In this document: in pieces, positions 51,801-62,764 of the stretch
Position numbering within the stretch: position 1 is the first letter of the stretch
Layout of the letters: each line of letters opens with the position of its first letter
Translations under genes and position numbers: made by a program
The notes under the pieces: generated by a model
Told to the model about the DNA's origin: nothing
Databases searched by the model: none
The model's input: the letters and a program-made list of their open reading frames with translations, nothing else
NCBI GenBank assembly: GCA_030141605.1
Contig: JAQGDQ010000179.1
Coordinates: 312,501-376,500, forward strand
Source of the DNA: Tubiluchus corallicola
Lineage: Eukaryota > Priapulida > Priapulimorpha > Priapulimorphida > Tubiluchidae
Length of the DNA stretch: 64,000 bases
Direction: 5' to 3'

Positions 51801-54042
51801 CGTTAATTAATTTTATTGTATTTGCTGGAAGGTTAAGTTCAGCATTTTCTTTGTGGTCTGTAATCATTATGAGATTAATAATGATATTTCCACCACAATT
51901 TACAAATTCTTGACTTACTAGACTCATTAAATATGTGATTAATGTACCAAAGTAATGTAAGCTATTAGTGGCACATAATTGTTGTTTAATTGTTTAGTTT
52001 AACAATTATGATACAGTATTCCACCGTATGAATAGGCTACAATATATTCTTAATTGGACAACCTTACATTGTCATTGGAATGTCTTCATCATCATCTTAC
52101 ATGCTTCTGTTATGCAACACAACACCACTCATAATTTGAGGTCATGCTCCCCGATCTGCTGCCATATGCCAAGTGTCTACGTTGTTCAGGTCGCATGGTT
52201 TATTTAATAAGTCTTTCTTCAGAACATAAAAATGTGTGATCCATAAAACCAAGGTTTCTTCCAAGGTATTAGTGTGTTGTGCACTTAATGTAATGCTGTA
52301 GTAAGTGGAAAATTCTTTGGTAATCTAATGACATGTTCAATCCATCTAGGTTGACACTTCTGTATAACCTCACTCCATTTCTTGTTCTTCGTTAAATCAT
52401 TTATGTCATTGGAATACTTTTGCTATTGAAGTCAGAATTTTGCAGCAGTTATTTTATGGGTATTGAAAGCAGATTTGTAAGTGTACCGTAGATTTATTCG
52501 AAGTACTACATGTCAAGTTATCCACCACTGTGCAAGTGGTCTAACATTGTTAGTCTTTGTAAGTTTATTAGAACTGAAATTTATTATTACTTTTATAGTT
52601 TGCTGGAGTTCTGATGGGTCTTTCCAACTGCGTAGCAACTATTCCAGGGATTGTCAGTCCTATTATTACAGGGCAAATTGTCAAAGACAAGGTGAGATTA
52701 GCACTATTATCATTTTACATAACAGTTTTATTCTTCAAGCCACTAAGCAGCGCTGGGCAAATTACTTTCATTTAGTGAAGTTATAATTACCAACTACTGC
52801 CTCAAAAAGTGGTGTATTATTTACTACAATTACTCCAGTAAAATAGTAGTTCCACTACAATTACAATTATGTTTGCAAAACTGAAAAGAAGTGAGTTACT
52901 CACTACAGTTAGCTACTCCTGTTATGTAATGGCATCACGTACTATTTAAATATTAGTATACCACTGTCCCAACTGTTCAATACTACGGTGTTGTTAAAGT
53001 ACAGATTTACCAGTTTGTGATATATAGTCTTGTAACAGTATTTTGAATGCACTTGTATTTTTCCCTTTAATTCATACTGAACAAAATTCTTTTTTAGTGC
53101 AAAAATATCTTTTCCAACAGAAAACATCTGCTCACAGGCATCACTGCTTGGAGCTCCTTTGTTGTTTCCATGTGTCTGTGAATGCTATGTGCATTAACAA
53201 AGCTCGTGGTGCTCTTTCTGCCACTTTTGGTTGCTGTTCATGAAAATTGAAAGTAATATTTTTGGAAGCCATATTTCTGTCAAAATTTCAGCACTATAGT
53301 GATCAAGAGCTAATCACTAGCTTATCATTGTAGCATTAGTTAGAAAAATTCAAAAGAAAGGACAATTTCTGAATACATAACATTTTGCTTGGAAGAGAAT
53401 AGGCATGTATCACCATTTAGTGAATGAACTGCAACTAGATGCAGAACAATATATTTAATTGCGTATTCCACCTCTCAAAAACTCTAATGGAATGAATATT
53501 AGTGCGTATAGATTCCGAAGTGACCAAAAATCAGCAAAAATGATCACCGTTCCTTGAAAACTCACTAAATCACTTAGCCAATGGCCACTTCCTGTCTGCA
53601 TATTGCTGCTTGATATATATTCTGACAATAGCAATTATGTTTGTGTGAATATGGATCACGCATTTTAGATTACGCTTTACACTACACAAGATGCTTTCAT
53701 GGAATCCTACCTTAACGATGTAAATATCACATCTTTGTAAAAAATTACAATCATTTTGTGATTTTGCTTTTAATTGGTTTTCTCATTTCAAGTACTGCTC
53801 TTGCATGTTCAAGTACACTAATTTTTTTTTCCTAATCAAATGTTTTTAAAGAGGCCATATTTTTGTTTTAGACCGCAGGTGAATGGGAGCTTATCTTCTA
53901 CATTGCTGCAGCTGTATACCTAGTCGGTGCCATCTTCTATGGTTTATTTGCTTCTGGTGAGAAACAGAAATGGGCAGATGTGCCATCGGGATATTCGCCT
54001 TGTACTGAGTCATCTGAGGATGTACCTTATGGTACTGGGTAA
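34649..54042 (+). CDS. SLC17A5: SLC17-family anion transporter, sialin type, complete, 12 exons, 503 aa
   Basis: A major-facilitator organic-anion transporter. Human sialin exports sialic acid from lysosomes with protons and loads acidic amino acids into vesicles. Exons: 34649-34780, 36999-37142, 39745-39832, 43083-43228, 44407-44494, 45823-45909, 47592-47725, 48492-48641, 49572-49704, 50475-50620, 52599-52691, 53872-54042; all GT-AG with matching phases; start AAGATGG. Twelve hydrophobic segments are expected. Landmarks: [17 protein letters not shown] in TM1, three N-x-T sites in the first lumenal loop (NKT, NGT, NYT), [61 protein letters not shown]49, E166, E170 and H178 match human R39, E171, E175 and H183 in my remembered alignment. 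No clear N-terminal dileucine signal is visible. It could be an invertebrate sialin-like paralogue rather than a strict SLC17A5 orthologue. Confidence 0.93.
35467..35560. mobile_element. Fragment resembling a hAT-type transposon end (SLC17 intron 1)
   Basis: CAGGGGCATATTTACCAATA followed by GGCTAACTAGGCT and GGGCCGCCACATTTTTAGGG resembles the start of widespread short hAT-like elements. The opposite end was not found. Confidence 0.3.
36590..36860. repeat. GATT/TTGA tetranucleotide microsatellite (SLC17 intron 1)
   Basis: About 270 bp, mostly perfect (ATTG)n with short interruptions (TGATAATTGATTGAATG), grading into (GGAT)n and (GACT)n at the right end. It ends about 140 bp before exon 2. Confidence 0.97.
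37143..39744 (+). other. SLC17 intron 2 (2.6 kb): nothing recognised
   Basis: A+T-rich sequence with no open frame of note, no clear repeat ends and no RNA gene. Confidence 0.5.
40490..40745 (+). mobile_element. tRNA-derived SINE (SLC17 intron 3)
   Basis: The head GATGGTATAGTCTAGTGGTA (A-box-like) is followed by a perfect B box, GTTCGATACC, at about 40538. The body is about 190 bp and the 3' end is an A+T tail, ATTATTATTATCATTATC. It sits directly upstream of a LINE 3' end, which may have supplied its retrotransposition machinery. Confidence 0.7.
40735..41125 (+). mobile_element. LINE 3'-terminal fragment (SLC17 intron 3)
   Basis: Broken frames read [15 protein letters not shown], then [18 protein letters not shown] across stops and shifts, the typical end of a CR1/Jockey-type reverse transcriptase protein. 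A 3' UTR follows, ending in ATAAATAAATACATTTTT. Confidence 0.7.
44650..45085. mobile_element. Inverted-repeat MITE, about 430 bp (SLC17 intron 5)
   Basis: Both ends are built of GATCACGAT-like motifs (left GATTCCGATCCCGATCACG, right GATCACGATACTGATCGC) and the two ends are inverted copies of each other with mismatches. There is no frame inside. Confidence 0.55.
48168..48305. repeat. Short minisatellite (SLC17 intron 7)
   Basis: Three diverged copies of a 36 to 39-bp unit containing TGTCATTTCTAGCTG and CTCCATGCTCTT, followed by an exact 21-bp doubling of a CCTCCTTTAATATC block. Confidence 0.75.
50980..51100 (-). mobile_element. tRNA-derived SINE-like fragment (SLC17 intron 10)
   Basis: On the minus strand, GAGGTTCGGTTGTGATGTAG is followed by a B-box-like AGGTTCGAGAGCTC, the pattern of the tRNA head of a SINE. 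No clear A box was seen. Confidence 0.4.
52090..52420 (-). mobile_element. RTE-like LINE C-terminal remnant (SLC17 intron 10)
   Basis: The minus-strand conceptual reading gives [12 protein letters not shown], a broken middle, then [14 protein letters not shown], which are the two conserved blocks after the reverse transcriptase in this clade. Stops and shifts show it is dead. Confidence 0.6.
52748..52935. mobile_element. hAT-type MITE remnant (SLC17 intron 11)
   Basis: CAGCGCTGGGCAAATTACTT followed by many ATTAC/TTACT/GTAAT repeats (TATAATTACCAACTACTG) is the usual look of one widespread hAT non-autonomous family. The far end is not clear. Confidence 0.45.
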
Positions 54043-54319
54043 ATGCTAATCTAGAGAAAACACTTCCAACCAAAACTTGCATTATAGTAATCATGCTATC
54101 TATTGTATTACTATATTAAGGCAAAACTACCCTTATATGCAACAATCTTAAAATCATGTTGTCAACTAGATCTAGTTTGTTTGTATAATAAAGTTTGTCT
54201 GTTAAGGACGATCCATATATAATGATATCAAGTTCAGGGTAGACAGGTGGCAGGAGACAGGTAATGCCATTATAACACAAAGTAGGTAAGTGATTTGGTC
54301 ATAATGTCATTAATTGAAT
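54043..54319 (+). other. SLC17 3' UTR and short gap
   Basis: AATAAA at 54187, about 145 nt after the stop, is followed by a GT-rich stretch (GTTTGTCTGTT), so cleavage near 54205-54215 is likely. The ATTACC-like repeat copy at 54225-54300 (GGTAATGCCATTATA) recurs at 54552-54632. Confidence 0.6.
54187..54192 (+). terminator. Poly(A) signal of the SLC17 gene
   Basis: AATAAA with a downstream GT-rich element; the first canonical signal after the stop codon. Confidence 0.6.
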
Positions 54320-54837
54320 TCATGTTTGACCTGAGGCTGCGATGAAGAATAAGGAATGGCTAGTTGTAATTGTCTGTGAGAAGGACTCTGCAGTATGGGT
54401 CGATGAGAATGCGTTCAGTGAATTAGGCCTGCCACTACCTCCATTGCCGATGTCAGTAGAATCCACTGATGGTTTCCCGTTAATTAACGCAAACAATGTT
54501 GATGCCTGTCCTTGGGAGGAGCAATAATAAAACATGCAAAAAGCTACATTGCAGTGATATCAATATATGGGGCAGGTAGGTGATGCAGATGTGGTAATGC
54601 CATTATAGTGCAAGGTAGGTAATCAGCCAAAAACTTGATATCGTTATATGTGGATAACCCCTTACCGAAAGTATGGTAAACAAGATCCAGACGTCGCTCA
54701 ACTCCAAAACAAGAAGAGTTCATTGATGATCTTCTGCTAACATAATTTTTCATCATCTCTCCTATGTCTACTCTAGCTTTTGCTTCCCTAGCCCCATCTA
54801 TTGGCAAGAAATTCAAGTCACAACCAAGCTTGAAAAA
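54320..54837 (-). CDS. Tentative two-exon 3' fragment of an unrecognised protein
   Basis: On the minus strand, 54837-54666 (acceptor TTAGTTTCAG, donor TTTCG/GTAAGG) and 54510-54320 (acceptor CTCCTCCCAAG) join in frame across a 155-nt intron (phase 1). They give about 120 residues and a TGA stop. The first part is compositionally protein-like (CDLNFLPIDGAREAKARVDI, then CFGVERRLDL). The second is Ser/Thr-rich (DSTDIGNGGSGRPNSLNAFS). No family was recognised, no upstream exon was found between here and the FABP gene, and a related 80-bp repeat flanks each exon, so a transposon-derived fragment is equally possible. If real, its 3' end converges with that of SLC17. Confidence 0.3.
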
Positions 54838-55265
54838 CTGAAACTAATAAATGATTACTAGCATTTCTTTAGTATGAGTTCAGTGTTAGAATAACTAGAT
54901 TCCTACTTACAGCATTGTGATCACAAGTATGAATTCTTAAATTAGATAATTGTGCCTATTTTTTTATTTGCAAAACCTTGTCATATTTCTGCCAACGAAC
55001 CTAGTCGTAGTCAATTAATAGTCTAGTATTAATAAAGTAAGTCATCAAACTACTGCGGATTGCCAGTCTAGGAATACTACTTCATTACTTGTTAGATTAT
55101 CGATCTACTACTAGTTCTATTATAACTAGACTATTATTTGAACAATGTTGCACTAATGGGTAAATATTATCAGACTATTATTTAAACCTTACAGTAAATC
55201 ACAATGTAGCTGGTCAGTTTTAATCCCTCAGTCTGATTGTATATAAATTTATTTAAGATCACGTT

Positions 55266-55266
<1 letters not shown>

Positions 55267-55290
<24 letters not shown>
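55267..55290. repeat. (AT)n microsatellite
   Basis: About 12 perfect TA units. Confidence 0.95.
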
Positions 55291-55296
<6 letters not shown>

Positions 55297-55724
55297 TAGT
55301 GATTATTATCCTATATAATGTCACTCTTAGATTATCATGTTACTGTTGGGTGTTATTTACATGATTGTTAAAATTGTTGTTGCTGTATGTACACCTAAAC
55401 ATGCTTGGCCAGAGATATTTAGCATTTTCTCGATATGATAGTAACTGAGCTATAAATTGATGCATTTGGATATATTTGAGTATTACTGTATTTTTAGTAA
55501 GTGAATTAATGTTTGATCACAAAAATTCAGTGTAGTTTCATATGGTAACCTTTCTTTGAGCCTATTTATTATTTGTATTTGCAAGATGACCAATTGTATT
55601 CAACTACCGATAAACTATTTATAGCCTGCCACAATATTAGAGCTGAATTAGTACTGGTAAGAAAAATACCCTTATGTACTTACTTAGAATTATTATTCGA
55701 TATATCACTCTGTAACTTACAATA

Positions 55725-56645
55725 CCGTAAAATGGGGTGAATAGTGATAATTTTTACATTCAAACTGCCATAACTTTTTTGTTAGTTTTTATTCTAAATT
55801 GTAAATGGCCACATACATAATCTAGCTTTTGGAGGTATTGACAAAAAATCGTACATTGTGTTTTTATTCAAAAAGCAGTGTCTCTATTAGCCCGCATTCT
55901 GGGGTAAATAGGGACAGCCTTATTTTTAGTCCCTGTACCCGTCTTGCATTACATGAGGTGAAATTTGGGTTTTAAAAATAGCATTTTAGAATCGATCACT
56001 TTGATATCTAGGATAAATTTTCAAAACTTGGTTCTTCTAGATAGTACAATCGGTTGCATATCATAAAACATCAAAATTCGCCATTCTCTCCAATTGGCAT
56101 TTGCCATCTGAGAACTAAACACAACAATTTAGGATGGGCTGTAGCTCCCACAATTTGTTCATTGTATCTTGTTGTTCTTGGTTTCGTTTTCTTGTATTGT
56201 GATCCGCCAGGGAGTCGTTTATATGTGCATGGCATGCTGTCACGATTCACCCCATTATTTATGTCAAACTAAGTCTAAAACTCCTCAAAAATTCACAAAA
56301 ATAGAGTGACTCAGAACTGAAAAAAACTATTAGGTATTACTGAAGAAAAGTCATTCAACTACCAACTACAAAATAACCACATCTGGCCAACTGATTAGGC
56401 CTCTGCAATAAAAGTTTTACATTATTATTGCAGATTACCATTATTTTTTGTGTTATTAGTATGCCTTCGGTTTACGGTTGCCATGGCAACCAGGAGATGG
56501 CTTCACAATGATATAAAGTCCTTAGTAGATTATACATGCATCAGGGTGGTTTATAAAATTATGAAGAATATTATTCCTGCAATGTAGTAAGAGCTTTAAT
56601 AACTTTTCTTGAGGTTTGTGCCGATTCACCCTGTTTTACCTTACT
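55725..56645. mobile_element. Putative DNA transposon with GGGTGAAT-type ends, about 920 bp
   Basis: Left end ACCGTAAAATGGGGTGAATA; right end, inverted, AAGGTAAAACAGGGTGAATC. Internal copies of the same motif occur (GGGGTAAATAGGG near 55901, CGATTCACCCC near 56242 inverted). No transposase frame is visible. Confidence 0.5.
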
Positions 56646-57960
56646 TGATCACTAATAACTTCTTAACAACATTTGTGATGTTTTTGTGTTTAGCGCCAGT
56701 TATTCATGTGTCTAAAAGTATATAATAGTTGTTATGGAGTATAGCAATTATATTGTTTATGGTAAATTTTTCAGGAATACATTGTAAAATGAAGTGTTAC
56801 ACTATTGTTGCCGTACTAATGATAGCATATACAGTGCCATGTCTAGCCAATCTAAATAAGAAACTGTTTTTGTGAGTTAACTGCAGTCAGACAGAGCTCA
56901 TAATTATTCTAGTTTAAACACACAGATACTTTTCTGTTATGTTGTAACTTGTGAGTATAGCATAGCTTTACATTGTTTAACATTAACTGAATATTACATG
57001 TATCTTGTACTATTTAGACTTAAGATTTAGGGCAACACAGATTTTTGTTGCATTTGTAAGTGTACCCAGTAATCATTTATGTGTGTGTAACAAACAGTTG
57101 TTAATAATTATAGATATTTCGTGTTATACAATTGAAAAGTACTATTAAATTATTATATTTGTAGCCTTGTTCATCTTCCAAAGGCAGCTTATGAACTTAA
57201 GTACTAATAAACATGTGAGTGTTTAACTAATGAATTCATTTGCTTCATATGCTCAGCTGCTTTCGTTCTTCCATTAAATCAATCAAGAATATACAATTTG
57301 TAGAATGCTGTAAGTTTATGAACTTTTCTGCATAGGAATCAATCATTTGGTTTAGTTAAACAGTCAAAGTAGCAGAGTTGAGACTAATGAGATCTTAAAA
57401 AGTACGTAGTTGTCAAAAAGTGGTTACCAAAAAAGTATGACATGTGTTAGCAAAGGAGCTTTGGAGTGTATGTATTTTCCTTAAAAATGTGATGAATGCT
57501 ATAAAAAAGCAAAGAAAAATTATTATATTTTCTCAAAGAGTCATTGCCCCTTTTGGATATTTTTGCAGTATTATATTATGCAAATAATTGTCAATCGTGT
57601 GTATTTATTTTCGTATTATTTATGTACTGTAGTACGTATATCACTGCCTGAATGATATTAGACATTTAAATTACAGTTATACATAAATGTGCTTAAAACT
57701 GCTTGTAGCCTGTTCGTTGTGATGCTACATGTATTGTCAAATTCAAAATTGCAATTTTGCACATTATATTTTTAAAGTTTATTATGTCTTTCACCACTTT
57801 TATTTCAATATTATATATTTAAATAGATGTTTTATTCTTTTTGTTTTAAAATTATATATTGTGCTTATACATGTGCCATGTAACTGCAAATAAAAAGATG
57901 ATATACTAACTTGTGTGCTGAATTTCCTTTAAAATATTGGGTTTTCTCATCTGAATATAA

Positions 57961-57966
57961 TTTATT
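57961..57966 (-). terminator. Likely poly(A) signal of the FABP gene
   Basis: TTTATT on the plus strand (AATAAA in gene sense), about 435 nt after the stop. It is the nearest canonical signal seen and lies beyond the MITE at 58041-58315, which would then be part of the 3' UTR. Confidence 0.4.
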
Positions 57967-58040
57967 TAAGTGAGCCGCATACATTTGCATTGACTACAGA
58001 AATTATTACAATTTGGGTCAGTTGTTAAAACTCTTAAAAA

Positions 58041-58315
58041 CAGTGGCGCAACTGCTAGCCCGCACCTGTTGCAGTTGCAAGGACTGTGGGGGTCATTGGT
58101 CGTATAGAACAGCCCCCAGAAGCGCCAAAATAATGCATAATTACGTTTGCTAGCAATGAAATCACGAAGACAAAAAGTTTTAAGGGATTTTGACAGTCTT
58201 CTAACTGATTTTAAAAATTGTAATACACCTGTAGGTCTCAAAAAAGTTTATCTTTGAACAATAGAGCCCCACTAGATTGTATTGCAGAGGCCCAAAAATT
58301 ATAGTTGCGTTACTG
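58041..58315. mobile_element. MITE, about 275 bp, just downstream of FABP
   Basis: Starts CAGTGGCGCAACT and ends with the inverse of CAGTAACGCAACT. A diverged relative lies at 7328-7530. An open frame through it (minus strand) is accidental. Confidence 0.6.
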
Positions 58316-58399
58316 TTGTATAGTGATGACTGGGATGGTTCCTATCAATAATTTCTCATATCCAGAAAAATAGTCGAGTCATTTGTCTTCAATAAAGCA

Positions 58400-61300
58400 T
58401 CAGGGAATTCTCTTGTACGTTCGACTTGATGTTACATCACCGATCTTCATAATCTAATAACAAATAAAAAGCTTATTTTGTCCTATGTAGTTTATTGCAT
58501 TGTACGGTAAACAAGATTTTTGTTTGTTAGTTTATATTCATAGTAAGGGGCCCACGGCGTGCCTTAGTATGCTAGGCCAAACATATGCTGGCAAAAATTT
58601 TCTTCTTTACAAAGTTATACTGTTATTTTAGAATGTAACCCCTCGCCTGGTTATTTTTGAATAATTAAACAGGAATTTTATCTTGAAAAGTGGGATATTA
58701 CTGTATATGTACAAGACCTACATTCTTTCGTTTGACGTAATAGACTTTTCGTTTGGAAATGACGCAGTTACTATTTTGCCTAATATTTTAACATACAAAA
58801 TAAGGCACATTACAAAATGACAAGTTTATTTTGCAATAAGAGTGCTAACTCAAGGTTTTGAACCAAAAATGGTTATTGGAACACAAATCAAACTGGCCAA
58901 AATATTGATACTAAAACCACCTGAGGATAAAATAGATTTTTACCTGAACCATTTTGTCTCCATCTAGGTGTCTAGTTGTTACGACTTCTACGTCACCAGC
59001 CCTCTGTACATGTTTCATCTCAACACCTTCCATTGTCACCGTTGACTAAAACAATTTAGAAAAAAATGCTATAGATGCCTATCCTGTGTTGTGGAATTCA
59101 AAATCAGAAACGGGAAACGTTTTTTATGATCCATTGACAAATGTTGTCATAAGATTTATCCACGTGGTTAACTACTTCGATGGAGTTACAAATTTTGTGA
59201 CCCGCGACTTACAGGCTCGTTAATTAACTCGCTACTCAAATTATAAGAACATGCCAACCGAGAGCGAGGTGCATACTGTTAATTTTCAAGGTAATACTCA
59301 GTTCAGCGGTCTGGTCATTTAGAACTGTAAGTTGACATAGAATTGCAGGGAAGAATGAATTGATTGTACTATCAAACTTGATATAGAAAATGAGCTAAAC
59401 ACGAACTGACTAATGAAATTGATGCAGAAACATGAGTCAGAGGCAAACTGACAGTACTACTTAAGCCGATGCAGAAATGTAAGACGGTGTTAAACTAACA
59501 ATGCTACTAATGTTGATGCGTAAACATGAGCCAGAACAAACTAACTACATTACTGAAATTGACAAGGAAACAGGAACCAAACGCGAATTGACTACACTAC
59601 TGAAGCTGACATAGAAACATCAGCCATGGACGAATTCACCATCCATCTTAACGTTGACAGAAACATGAGACAGAGACAAACTAACAAGACTGCTGAAGTT
59701 GAGGCACATTAATGAGCCAGAAACGAACTAATAATAGTTGAAGTCACAGAAATTTACATAAAAACAAGCCAGAGATAAACTGATCGTATTACTAAAGTTG
59801 GTATGGAAACATGAGGCAAAGCGGCTAACAATATTACTGATAGAGAAAAACTCACAATACATGTACTACTAATACTGATGGAGAGCCAGACTAACAATAA
59901 TATGGAAAGTTGATGCAAAAAGGTACCCATACTATTGATGTTGATGCAGAAACGTGTATCAGAGACTAACTAACAATGCACCTAAAATTGATGCAGGAAT
60001 ATGAGACAGAAACAAACTGACCAAACTACTAATTTTGATACAGAAATATTAAAAGACGCAGTAACAGTATTACTGAAGTCGACACAGAAACGTGAGCCAA
60101 AGATGAGATTAGCGTTCTACTAAAGTTGGTGCAGAAAAGAGATTCAGAGACAAACTGACCATAGTACTGAAGTTGATGCAGATACACGAGCCAGAGTATA
60201 CTACTTGGCTTCAATACAACATGTCATTGCGTAAATTGTTAAACTTGCCATTTGATTATAATGCAAGACATTTGCCGGTGTAAAATAATGCAATACTTTT
60301 TTGCATCAACTTCTGTAGTTTTGTTAGTTTGTTCTTGCATCAACTTTCGTAGTTAATCAGTTTTTGTCTACCTCATGTTTCTACATCAACTTCGGTAAAA
60401 TGTTAACCTCTTTGCGTCATGTTTCTGTGTCAACGACAGTAATAGGGTCAGTTTGTCTCTGTTTCATGTTGCTTGTCAACTTCCGTAGTATTATTAATTT
60501 ATCTCTATTTTACGTTTCTGTATCAACTTTAGTGGTACGTCTCTGGCTCATGTTTTTGTGTTAACTTCTACGGGATTATCAGTTCGTCCCTGATTCTGAT
60601 GTTCTTTTAATAAAACGTATGTACAATCTGCGATGTAATTTAAACAGGGCAGTAATTGCAATTTTGAATAGTGACACCATTGTTGTCATCGCCATGCACT
60701 ATGACGTGACATCCGACTTTCACTCAAACTTTAGACTTTTTAGGCTTTTTTCTTATTTTCTATTTTGTATTTTTACTTTTTTTAATTAATACGATTTTAA
60801 CTAACATTGTTAATAATGCACTATAAATTGGTACACCTGTCTTAGGTTTGTGTTCGAATTTTAACTGTCTGTAATTTGTATATTTTGTATTTTCTCTGTA
60901 TTGTTTTTATTTTGTATTTTATGGACTCGAAGGTTGAAATAATAAAGTATATAAATAAATAAAACTATTGTAGTTGATGCATCAACGTGCAGCAGGACTA
61001 GCTGGCTCAATACTGTTGAAATTGATGCAGAGACTCAAGCCAGAAACAGTAACAATACTACCGTAGTTGGTCTGCTTACCATACTATCTCTAGCCATTTC
61101 TCTCATTACGATCTACCAGGAATGTGGATGAGATCTACTGGTTGACTATCTCTTTTACGGATTCCGATCATGCCACCCCTATTCGACATTAATAGTTATC
61201 CTGCCTAGTTTCTGACTTGCAGCTTGTTGGTCAGTTGGTATTTAACTAACCTTTATAATTGCTGTCATGCAACCCAAGGGTATAGAAGATCAGTATTCAG

Positions 61301-61522
61301 AATTTTACAATAACGTTATAGCAATTAATGCATTTTGCAATTAGCCTACTTTCACTGGCTTTCCAGTGGGCGAGATTTCGTCAAATTCCTCTCCCAGCTT
61401 GAATTTCACTTCCTTCAGACCGATAGGTGTCTCCACAGTAACGCTGTAGTTGTCGCCATCATGTGATATACTCCAAACAGTTTTGCCTGAAGCGAACTTC
61501 TGCAAGGCTTCTTCCGCCGTAC
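58400..61522 (-). CDS. Intracellular fatty-acid-binding protein (FABP/iLBP family), exons 2-4
   Basis: A small cytosolic beta-barrel carrier of fatty acids or retinoids. Exons in gene order: 61522-61350 (173 nt), 59045-58944 (102 nt), 58453-58400 (51 nt plus TGA). These sizes and phases are exactly those of vertebrate FABP exons 2, 3 and 4. The 109 visible residues include the helix-end ALQKFASGKTVW, VKFKLGEEFDE, the exon 3 start STVTMEGVEMKH, HLDGDKMVQ and the C-terminal GDVTSSRTYKRIP. The R-x-Y pair (RTY) that holds the ligand carboxylate is present. Exon 1 (about 24 codons, normally with the G-x-W motif) was not found up to the window end, so intron 1 probably exceeds 2.4 kb or exon 1 is too diverged to see. 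The FABP subtype cannot be assigned. Confidence 0.93.
59330..60225 (+). repeat. Degenerate minisatellite, unit about 47 bp, forward array (FABP intron 2)
   Basis: Roughly 18 copies of a unit with the core GATGCAGAAACATGAGCCAG, then AGACAAACTGAC and TACTACTGAAGTT. Copies are diverged, with deletions in several. It lies wholly between FABP exons 3 and 2. Confidence 0.85.
60290..60600 (-). repeat. Same minisatellite in inverted orientation (FABP intron 2)
   Basis: Six or seven units on the opposite strand, recognised by GCATCAACTTC, GTAGTATTATTAATTT, GTCTCTGGCTCATGTTT and related blocks. It is separated from the forward array by about 65 bp. Confidence 0.85.
60601..60963 (+). mobile_element. 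LINE 3' UTR-like insertion splitting the minisatellite
   Basis: No minisatellite units are present here. The segment ends TGGACTCGAAGGTTGAAATA followed by an ATAAATAAATAAA tail, the usual end of CR1/Jockey-type LINEs. Two forward minisatellite units resume at once after it. Confidence 0.5.
60968..61065 (+). repeat. Minisatellite, two further forward units (FABP intron 2)
   Basis: GTTGATGCATCAACGTG, CTGGCTCAATACTGTTGAAA and TTGATGCAGAGACTCAAGCC match the array unit. Confidence 0.75.
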
Positions 61523-61659
61523 CTATAAGAATTTGAAATTATGGTTTCAATATATATAGTAGAATCAGTCTTCGTAATCTATCCTTATAATTTTAGGCAT
61601 TGCACAGGTCAAATGTTTGTGATATCACACAGTTTTGACCAAGGTTTAATTTAATTAGT

Positions 61660-62115
61660 TGCTGCTGCAGCTGCAGCTGTTGTTGTTGCTGTTGTGGTCG
61701 TCGTCGCTGTTGTTGTTTTTGTAGTCGTCGTCGTCGTCGCTGTGGTTGTTGTTGTTGCTGTTGTTGTTATTGTTGTAATTCGCTTAAAAAGTTAACGTCA
61801 TCGCTCAACAGATTTTATTATTATGATTGTCATCTGCATCATCATCACCATCATCGTCGTCGTCGTCGCCGTCATCATCAACATCATTTTCAATAACTTC
61901 TTCATCGTCATCGTCTTTGTCGTCATCATCAAGTGCGTTATCTTCGTGGCTACCCAGCGTCTTGCTGATAATCAAGCCATCGGAATTGTCAAAAAATCAC
62001 AACTCAACGCTGAGGAACTGCGTAAAATTATTTCAAATTCACCGTGACCATTTTTTGAAGAAATCATCACGGCTGTCGTCGTTGCTATCATTGTGATGGT
62101 ATCATCACTCTCATC
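61660..62115. repeat. Cluster of trinucleotide microsatellites (FABP intron 1)
   Basis: GTT/GTC/GCT-type repeats at 61660-61775, then ATC/GTC-type repeats at 61815-61940 and less perfect ones to 62115. Long open frames of poly-Ser or poly-Val here are by-products of the repeats. Confidence 0.92.
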
Positions 62116-62764
62116 CTCATCATTGTAATCATTCGCGAATATTTCATCAAACCCAATTTTATTTGTAACTAAATTTAGATGTCTAACTAAATTTAACTAA
62201 ATTTAAACAGTGTTTCGAGCGACGCGAATAATTAAACAACTCATTTAGTGCGCGACGTGCGCTATGAAGTTACACAGTAACCAGCTTAGCTAACAAATGG
62301 ATATGTCATCGACAGTAGTGAACATTTTTGATGAAATGATAATAATAGCCGTTTATTTATTTATATTTATTTATCATACTGTTTTCTGTTTATTTTTCTC
62401 TTTGAAAGTGGCTGTACGTGGCTGAATGTCAATTCGAGTGTGAATAGGATGGTAATTATTTCAAATTGAACTAGACTGCGGTCCCGCTACCACTATTCAA
62501 CAGTAGTAGTTGTTGAATGTTGCATGCTGATCTGCGGTGTACAGAACTGTATATGTAAAAAACAAAACCTTTGATAATTTGTTGTAATTAAGTGAATGAA
62601 CAAAAGATCAACACAGCAACCTTGTGTAAATACGGACAGCGATTTCCCGTCTACTCGATTTTGTAATGCAATATTAATGTAAGATCATTTTAAAATCTTT
62701 ATAAGCGCCGAAAACTAAATGTACAGCACAGCTGCCAATGCATGAGTTTCACATTTTCCGAAGA

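Larger units (their letters stand above)
54838..58399. other. Intergenic stretch between the SLC17 3' end and the FABP 3' end
   Basis: Holds an AT dinucleotide run (55267-55290), a transposon-like segment (55725-56645), a MITE (58041-58315) and the likely FABP poly(A) signal (TTTATT at 57961). The remainder shows no gene. Confidence 0.5.

Noticed and set aside
57966-58241. 91-codon minus-strand frame downstream of FABP
   Set aside because: It runs through the MITE at 58041-58315 and has no conserved motif.
61823-62096. Open frames of 74 and 89 codons rich in Ser or Ile/Val
   Set aside because: They are direct readings of the trinucleotide repeats.
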